From the NCBI GenBank assembly GCA_946811185.2, contig OX328099.1, positions 15,589,859 through 15,653,858 of the forward strand: a stretch of DNA of 64,000 nt, read 5' to 3'. The position numbers were made by a program, and so were the translations under genes. How positions within the stretch are numbered: the stretch's first letter is position 1; the number at the start of each line of letters is the position of its first letter. The notes under the pieces were generated by a model, which made no database searches, was not told where the DNA came from, and saw only the letters and a list, made by a program, of their open reading frames with translations. Origin of the DNA: Hippopus hippopus. Taxonomy: Eukaryota > Mollusca > Bivalvia > Cardiida > Cardiidae. This document shows positions 58,356-64,000 of the stretch, piece by piece.

Positions 58356-59432
58356 ATGTCAATGTCAAAGGAAATGGCGGCCCACCAAAATGTGATTGAG
58401 TTTTGTGTTGACCTAAAAATGACACCGACACAGACGTTTAAACAGTTGCAAACTACAGAGAAGTATAAATCTGTTTCTCGCTCACTCGTATTCAAATGGC
58501 ACAAACTGTCGGAATCAGCAAGTCATCTATTCACAGGATTTTACGTGAGACACTAAACATGTCGAGAGTCTGTGCAAGATGGGTGCCTCGCTTGCTTACT
58601 GCAGATGAAAAAGGAAAGGTGTGTATATGTTTCTAGGCGCTTTTTGAGATGGTATTCGAGAGATCAGGACTTTTTGAACAAGATTATCACAGTCGACGAA
58701 ACATGGCTTCATTATTATGATCCCGAAAGCAAGCAACAATCAAGTGTATGGAAACACCCAGATTCCCCACCTCCAAAAAAGGCCAAGGTAGTTAAATCCA
58801 TGGGCAAGCATATGTTCATTGTGTTCATAGATAGGGCATTCTTCTTTGCCACGCTGTACCACTGGGTCAGACGGAAAACTCCACATATTACACAAAGGTA
58901 AAGTTTATTAATCTGTCCACACTTATACTTATTTCCATTTCATTCATGAACGGAAACCGCTTCTAAATAACTTGTTCATTCAAACTATTTTTAAATCAAA
59001 ATTATTGTTTACATAGTGTCCGCAGTTTGAGCTCGTTTTTACTTTCAGGTCATCAGACGAGACCTCATGCGTGCCATTTGAAAAATGCGACCGGGGCTTA
59101 TTGACAACTTAGAAAATATTATCTTCCACCAGGATAACGCTCCGTGCCGTACTTCTAAACACACACTATTGGAACTGGATCTTTTGGGTTTTCAAAGACT
59201 TGAGCATGCCCCTTATAGCCCTGACCTAGCCCCGCTAGATTTTGCCGTCTTTCCTTATCTTAAGTCACAGTTACGAGGACATAGGTTTGAAAACTTACAT
59301 GAACTTAAACAAGAAACCATTAGAGTGTTTCGCGGACTACAGACCAGCTGGTTTACCAACGTATACGACAAGTGGGTTGTGCAGCACCAAAAATGCATCG
59401 ATCACCACGACGAGTATTTCGAAAAGGAGTAA
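58356..59432 (+). pseudogene. Mariner transposase (D34D type), broken
   Basis: N-terminal HTH (NVIEFCVDLKMTPTQTFKQL) from about 58389, then a deletion of the linker and a frame change into GISKSSIHRILRE near 58510; the frame changes again before DEKGKVCIC. First Asp in ITVDETWLHYYDPESK (about 58691). A ~135 bp insertion at about 58917-59048 interrupts the HKGKVYYSQVIRRDL region, and a TGA follows RAI. Second Asp in FHQDNAP and third in YSPDLAPLDF are 34 residues apart. The end KCIDHHDEYFEKE is intact, stop at 59430-59432. Confidence 0.9.
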
Positions 59433-59514
59433 CGCTAATGACATTGACGTCTTAATTATTATGAAAGTGTGGGCCGGGGTTATATGATTGGTGCAAATTA
59501 AACTTCTCTGTGCT

Positions 59515-60613
59515 AACAAGATGTCTGTTTGCAAAACAGTCATGCCCCCCTACTGCCACATTGATACAGGAAGTGGCACAGTTTATAAACTGATATCAAA
59601 AGAACTGATTGGGAAATATCGATGTCATCTTTTTGATTTATAGCCCACTTCAATTGTTAAACATGATAATCTGTCAACAGTTTGCATAATTATACACACC
59701 GCCGTGTGCATACATACAAGATTGCAAACAGTCGCCGATACACAGACTGGGTTATCGATTTTCTTTTCGGCACGCGCGTTCGACTTCCGCTTTTTTCCAG
59801 TCGACTTCGATGCTTACTACCACAAGTTGAGCCACATAGCACAATTTTTGAGACACTTTAATTTTTTTTGAGTAAATGGCTCAAGTGGCAAACGGCAGCG
59901 CGGGCCCTGAATCATCTGGTGGTCACTGTGACCTTGACCTTTCACGGATTAACCTTAAAATCGATAGGGATCATTTACACTCCAAGATAAATATCTGTAC
60001 AGAATTTGAAGGACCTAGGTCAATTCTGTGTGTAGTTATCATCTGGACAAGGTTTGGTCTATATATCATTAAGTTGAAGGCCACTGTGACCTTGACCTTT
60101 GACCGATTGACCTCAAAATCGATAGAGATCATCTGCACTCCAAGACAAATGTCTGTGCCAAATTTGATGAACCTAGGTCAATTCTGTGTCTAGTTATCAT
60201 CTGGACAAGGTTTGGTCTATATATCAACATGTTGACGGTCACTGTGACCTTGACATTTGACCGATTGACCTCAAAATCAATAGGGATCATCTACACTCCA
60301 AGACGCATGTCTGTGCCAAATTTGACGAACCTAGGTCAATTCTGTGTCTAGTTATCATCCAGACAAGGTGTGGTCTATATATCAACATGTTGACAGTCAC
60401 TGTGACCTTGACATTTGACCGATTGACCTCAAAATCAATAGGGATCATTTACACTCCAAGACAAATGTCTGTGCCAAATTTGACGAACCTAGGTCAATTC
60501 TGTGTCTAGTTATCATCCTGACAAGGTAAGGTCTACCGACCGACCCACCGACGGACCGACCGACATGTGCAAAGCAATATACCCCCACTTCGTTGAAGGG
60601 GGGCATAATTATA
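59515..60613 (+). mobile_element. PRL element with four ~145 bp tandem units
   Basis: 5' hairpin GTCTGTTTGCAAAACAG; a ~380 bp unique part; units from about 59921 to 60535 containing GGTCACTGTGACCTTGAC, CGATTGACCTCAAAATC and GAACCTAGGTCAATTCTGTG; then CCGACCGACCCACCGACGG and a 3' hairpin CCCCCACTTCGTTGAAGGGG-GGCATAA. The 105-codon frame at 59876 is a by-product of the repeat. Confidence 0.85.
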
Positions 60614-60860
60614 TTTTAAGCTAGAACGTTGAAATTTCACATAGTCCGTCATAAATCCTCTGTTCAAATGCTTTTAAGAGCATTTGTCTCTAATGTTATA
60701 ATAAACAATTTTATTAGAAGAGTCCACGCTATTTTGGGACAGCCCTCGTAAACAGCAATTTCTCTTTTACTCATAATATTTTCAAAAACTCTTCCTCCTC
60801 AGGGTTCTCAACAGTCACACTTAAGACTGTTTGGTTAAGAGTTATGACTTAATATACATT

Positions 60861-61025
60861 TGAGCCATGCTCTGGCAAAGAGGGGTTTAATGCATCTCCA
60901 AAATCTGTTATAACCTGTCATCACATAATTCTTGATCCATAAAATCTAATTTTTTCAAACAACCAATTAAATTATGAGGTAGATTGGTCTCTGGACACAC
61001 AAAAGATTTGCACCAGAATTTTGAA
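60861..61025 (+). repeat. GAGC-MITE, right half lost
   Basis: TTTGAGCCATGCTCTGGCAAAG then ATTATGAGGTAGATTGGTC and GATTTGCACCAGAATT. Confidence 0.75.
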
Positions 61026-61179
61026 ATTGCTTTGTAAGGATGTCACATGACCAGTAAGAGCATTAATGTTAACACATTAATTATATTCATATTCAAAAAG
61101 GTAAAAAATTATGACCTCATCTCTGATGTCACAAAAATAGAGTTACCACTTCCATAAAGGACCATCACATTATTTAAAA

Positions 61180-61530
61180 CATACATCTTCACTTGTTTTC
61201 ATCCAGTTTTTCAACCGTTTTTTTCTTTATTTTATGAAACTATAATCACTCTTGTATCTTCATGCCAAATATTGCCCCTGATGGTTGCAAGGTTGCACAG
61301 ATTATGGCAGATAGAAAATGCATTTCATTCTATTGCGGCTAGCCATAGGGACATAACAACCACAGTTTCCGGTTTAAATCGAAGACAAATCCCTACAGTT
61401 TCTTTACCCCATACACCTTATATTAATTTTTTATCTACGTTTACCCAGCTGACTAGATTATAACACTGTCAAGTTTTAACAGTGTTTGTTTACTCTGAGG
61501 CTGTAAAGATGTCTCTTTAAACACCAAAAC
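61180..61530 (+). repeat. Repeat F, second copy
   Basis: CTTGTATCTTCATGCCAAAT, GCCCCTGATGGTTGCAAG and GTTTCCGGTTTAAAT as in 19095-19440. Similarity ends on both sides at about the same points, so it is a real dispersed unit. Confidence 0.7.
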
Positions 61531-61614
61531 TGCACCTTTTTTTCTGAATGTAACTGTCCAATTTCTTATGACTTGTGAAGAAAAATACATCTGGTAGTAT
61601 TTATCAGAGTTCAA

Positions 61615-62080
61615 CTAGAACTGTGGCAAAGCGCACAAACACCCCCACCCCCCACAAGCATCTTGTCACTGAAGCAGCACAATCAAAGAACGGAAAGGAT
61701 TTTCAAAACAAAGTTCATCAGTGACCTTGACCTTGACCCATGTGACCACAAAACAATAAGGCATTTCCTTGGATCATGGGCAACACTTAAATAAAAATTC
61801 ATGGTCCTAGGTCAAACAGCTACTGAGTTCGACCACAGAAAGGATTATAAAACAAAGTTCACCAGTAATCTTGACCTTTGGCCCATGTGACTCAAAAACA
61901 AATAGGGCACCTCCTTGGGTCATGAGCAACACTTGTGTAAAGTTTCAGGGTCCTAGGTTAAATGGCTATTGAGTTAGAGCATGGAAATGAAAAAGTCTAT
62001 AGACGGATAGATTGACAGACAGACAGACACACGGGTAGGAAACTTCATATTCAGAGCCAATGGCTCTGACAAGAAAATGT
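61615..62080 (+). repeat. PRL-type element
   Basis: Two ~130 bp imperfect units (CAGTGACCTTGACCTTGACCC and CAGTAATCTTGACCTTTGGCCC with GGTCCTAGGTYAAAYRGCTA), then GACAGACAGACAGACAC and a 3' hairpin CAGAGCCAATGGCTCTG. Confidence 0.72.
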
Positions 62081-64000
62081 TGTGTTGCTCTTCCGTTTCT
62101 GAAGATGTCAGCTGAAAAACGACCAAAAAACAGACAAGCTTGCCATTATTTGTAATCATGTTTTCTTATGTCTTTGAAATTTTAAAAAAGGAGAATGTCA
62201 TGCAATGCTCTGGTCTTTCAATGTGTTTTCTACTCTACAGAAAGTTGTAACAAGTGTACGATGTTGTCTGAATCATTTGTGGCATGGGTTGACCTTAGCT
62301 AAAATAATACGTCACGGACCTAAATTCAGTGTATTATTGCCATATAATTGGCAATTAAAAGAGAGTCTTGCTGTCCCAAAAGCGTGAATTAATGTCTACA
62401 TTCACTGCTGGTAAAGAATTGAAAAGAAATAGCAAAAAAATGATGAAAATAAAGAATGGCTCCGATTATGTGGACAGGCTCTGAATATGTAAGTCGGCAC
62501 CGATTGATGAGGGCTTCCTTTCAAAAATTTAGTTTTCTGTAAAAAGATACTTAGGAATTAGGCTTTGTTTTTCCGTTAATACCTTTCAGTCCAAAATGTA
62601 GTACTATTGTTGGATGGAACATGACCGAATTTATTAAAATACAAAGGACTGGTCTTGTCACGATTGAAAAATCCTGTCGAAAATTAGCTTATCTAAATTT
62701 TGAAAAATACTTTTGTGTAGCACAATGATTAACAGAATGGTTTATACATGTATATAGCATTTGTCATGCTTTCATCATAGGTGCAGCCGCCACATAAGCA
62801 AAAATAATGAAAAATATTTGGCATCTTCGGAAGACTCTTTGGTCTTGAAACAGTCATTAAGGTATTAACATCATAACGCTTCTAGTGCAACATGGAATAA
62901 AATTTCTTATTAGTTGGTAAATAAGGATTTATGCTGATATAATATTTTTTTCACATTTCTAACCGACCAGAAATTCCTTTGATGTCTATCTTGAAATTAT
63001 TTGTTGATACTTTTGTTAGTTTCCTGAAAAGGGAAGTAATTATTATCTCCCTTTGTAATGAGAATATAGTGGTTTTAGATTTATAAATGATAATACTGAG
63101 AAGGAATAAAAGGAAAAAGTGGCTCGGTAAAAGTAGTACAATTATACTCATTTTTAATGATAGCAATTTTTTTAGGATAATATTATAGTGTAAATAGGTG
63201 TTTTCCATTAGGATGGTACTACCTTAAAATGCTAAATGGAAAATGTACCGACCGTAGCAGAGATGATGAATAGAAAAAAAAAAAGACTTTTACAAAACGT
63301 GAGAAATACAATTGACCTATTCGCAATACATGCCTCAGGGTAACACTCAGGGTGAACACTCTTAACTCTTTTTAATACTTAACACTACACAACAGTATGT
63401 CAGGTGGGTGGGGTATATACAGGTCTTAAGCAACGAAAAAGAATCTATTTCACAAGCACGTCAAGACCAAAAAATGTTCATAGATCCCTGATTCTGATAG
63501 TACTTACTCAGATCTTTCAATGTTCAATTAACCAGATGCATATTAGATCATTATTTAGGATAAAAAGGCAGTTTGACGGGTCTTTGAGCGGTTTATGTAA
63601 ATTTGGCAACTGTTTTGTCGTGGGTTTTCATGTTTTGCCATGCCGAGTAATTTTGATTAAGTAAAAAATAAAATTCTGAAAAAAAAAAAAACCTGCGTAT
63701 TGTCCCATTTTATTTGTATCCATTTCGTCTGCACATGCTTAAAAGGATCAGATATTTTTTTCGGAGCAAGGTTTTTCAAAACTTTAACACTTTTAATGAT
63801 TTCTTTAAGCAGACGTACACGTAAAATACATCATGAAAATTCCCTTAAACTGTACAAAAAAATACCCGGCACAGCAAAACATGAAAGCCCACGACAAAGA
63901 AGGTGCCAAGTTTACATAATCCACTTAAAGACCCTTCTAACTGCCTTTTTCTTCTAAATAATGACTCAAAACAGCTAATTTGCATACACACTAAATATAT
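62081..64000. other. Unassigned DNA at the right edge
   Basis: No gene, repeat or RNA was recognised. The frames at 62951-63208 (-), 63404-63664 (+) and 63700-63957 (+) have no motif. The 5' part of the hillarin/KY gene may lie here or beyond. Confidence 0.4.

Larger units (their letters stand above)
57968..60750 (+). mobile_element. Mariner 2 with internal insertions
   Basis: Left end GTCCCAAAATAGTGTGGAC; right end GTCCACGCTATTTTGGGAC then AGCCCTCGTA. The first ten bases of the left end (the match to TACGAGGGCT) are missing, so it could not be excised normally. It carries a broken transposase, a 135 bp insertion within the coding region and a PRL element in its 3' part. Confidence 0.9.
57829..60844 (+). 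repeat. TTAA-1 MITE split in its core by mariner 2
   Basis: TTAACCCTAAACTTCACAAAA, arm A and AAAAGGAGGAAATGCAT lie left of mariner 2; AAACAGCAATTTCTCTTTTAC and arm B (GACTGTTTGGTTAAGAGTTA) lie right of it. Confidence 0.85.

Noticed and set aside
59876..60193. 105-codon open frame
   Set aside because: It reads through the tandem units of a PRL element and repeats with them.
62951..63957. Several 85-codon open frames near the right edge
   Set aside because: No motif, no splice-site support, and hydrophobic stretches as expected from AT-rich chance translation.

Overview
This is a 64 kb stretch of an AT-rich, intron-rich animal genome crowded with small transposons, most likely from a bivalve mollusc. 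That guess rests on a hillarin/KY-type gene, tRNA-derived SINEs with AATC tails, and tandem-repeat elements with terminal hairpins and GACG simple repeats that resemble mollusc 'pearl' elements. The species cannot be fixed from the sequence alone. There are no bacterial-style operons, CRISPR arrays, rRNA genes or intact tRNA genes.

Three cellular genes are supported. (1) At the left edge, on the minus strand, is the first coding exon (19 codons) of a SELENOI/EPT1-type ethanolaminephosphotransferase; the rest lies outside the window. (2) Head-to-head with it, on the plus strand, is a complete four-exon RWDD3 (RSUME) gene at 2999-8318. It splices to exactly 267 codons plus stop, the length I recall for the human protein. 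(3) A large hillarin/kyphoscoliosis-peptidase (KY) gene runs on the minus strand from at least 45428 down to its stop at 21049. Seven exons are placed with matching splice phases, giving 872 codons: a lysine/glutamate-rich coiled coil, a transglutaminase-like core and a long C-terminal region of Ig-like type. Its 5' exons were not found. All three catalytic-triad positions of the transglutaminase-like core appear substituted (Cys to Thr, His to Asn, Asp to Gln), so the protein is probably a structural pseudoenzyme.

The rest is mobile DNA. One family dominates, called TTAA-1 here: a ~228 bp non-autonomous element flanked by TTAA with CCCTTT/CTCTTT ends (piggyBac-like), carrying a ~67 bp near-perfect palindrome at its centre. 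About 70 full or partial copies occupy roughly a fifth of the window in both orientations. Other families are: GAGC-MITE (ends GAGCCATGCTC), CCG-1 (CCGTAT ends, TA target), PAL60 (60 bp palindromes), TTC-pal (palindrome ending GGGTCCATATTCACC), HP-1 (a ~500 bp element with a ~150 bp hairpin), SINE-1 and SINE-2, PRL tandem-repeat elements, a CAGTCAAAC-ended element and two decayed mariner transposons.

Layout: 1-2998 SELENOI exon and promoter side; 2999-8318 RWDD3; 8343-11672 a four-level transposon nest with mariner 1; 11975-20710 intergenic repeats; 21049-45428 hillarin/KY with repeat-filled introns; 45461-57832 repeats and unassigned DNA (possibly further KY introns); 57829-60844 mariner 2 inside a TTAA-1 copy; 60861-64000 sparse repeats and unassigned DNA.

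The most interesting observations are: six TTAA-1 copies in which a substitution in one arm of the core palindrome is matched by the mirror substitution in the other arm; three transposons of different families inserted into the palindrome; a TTAA-1 copy whose TTAA overlaps position +6 of a KY splice donor; and five pairs of TTAA-1 copies sharing one TTAA.
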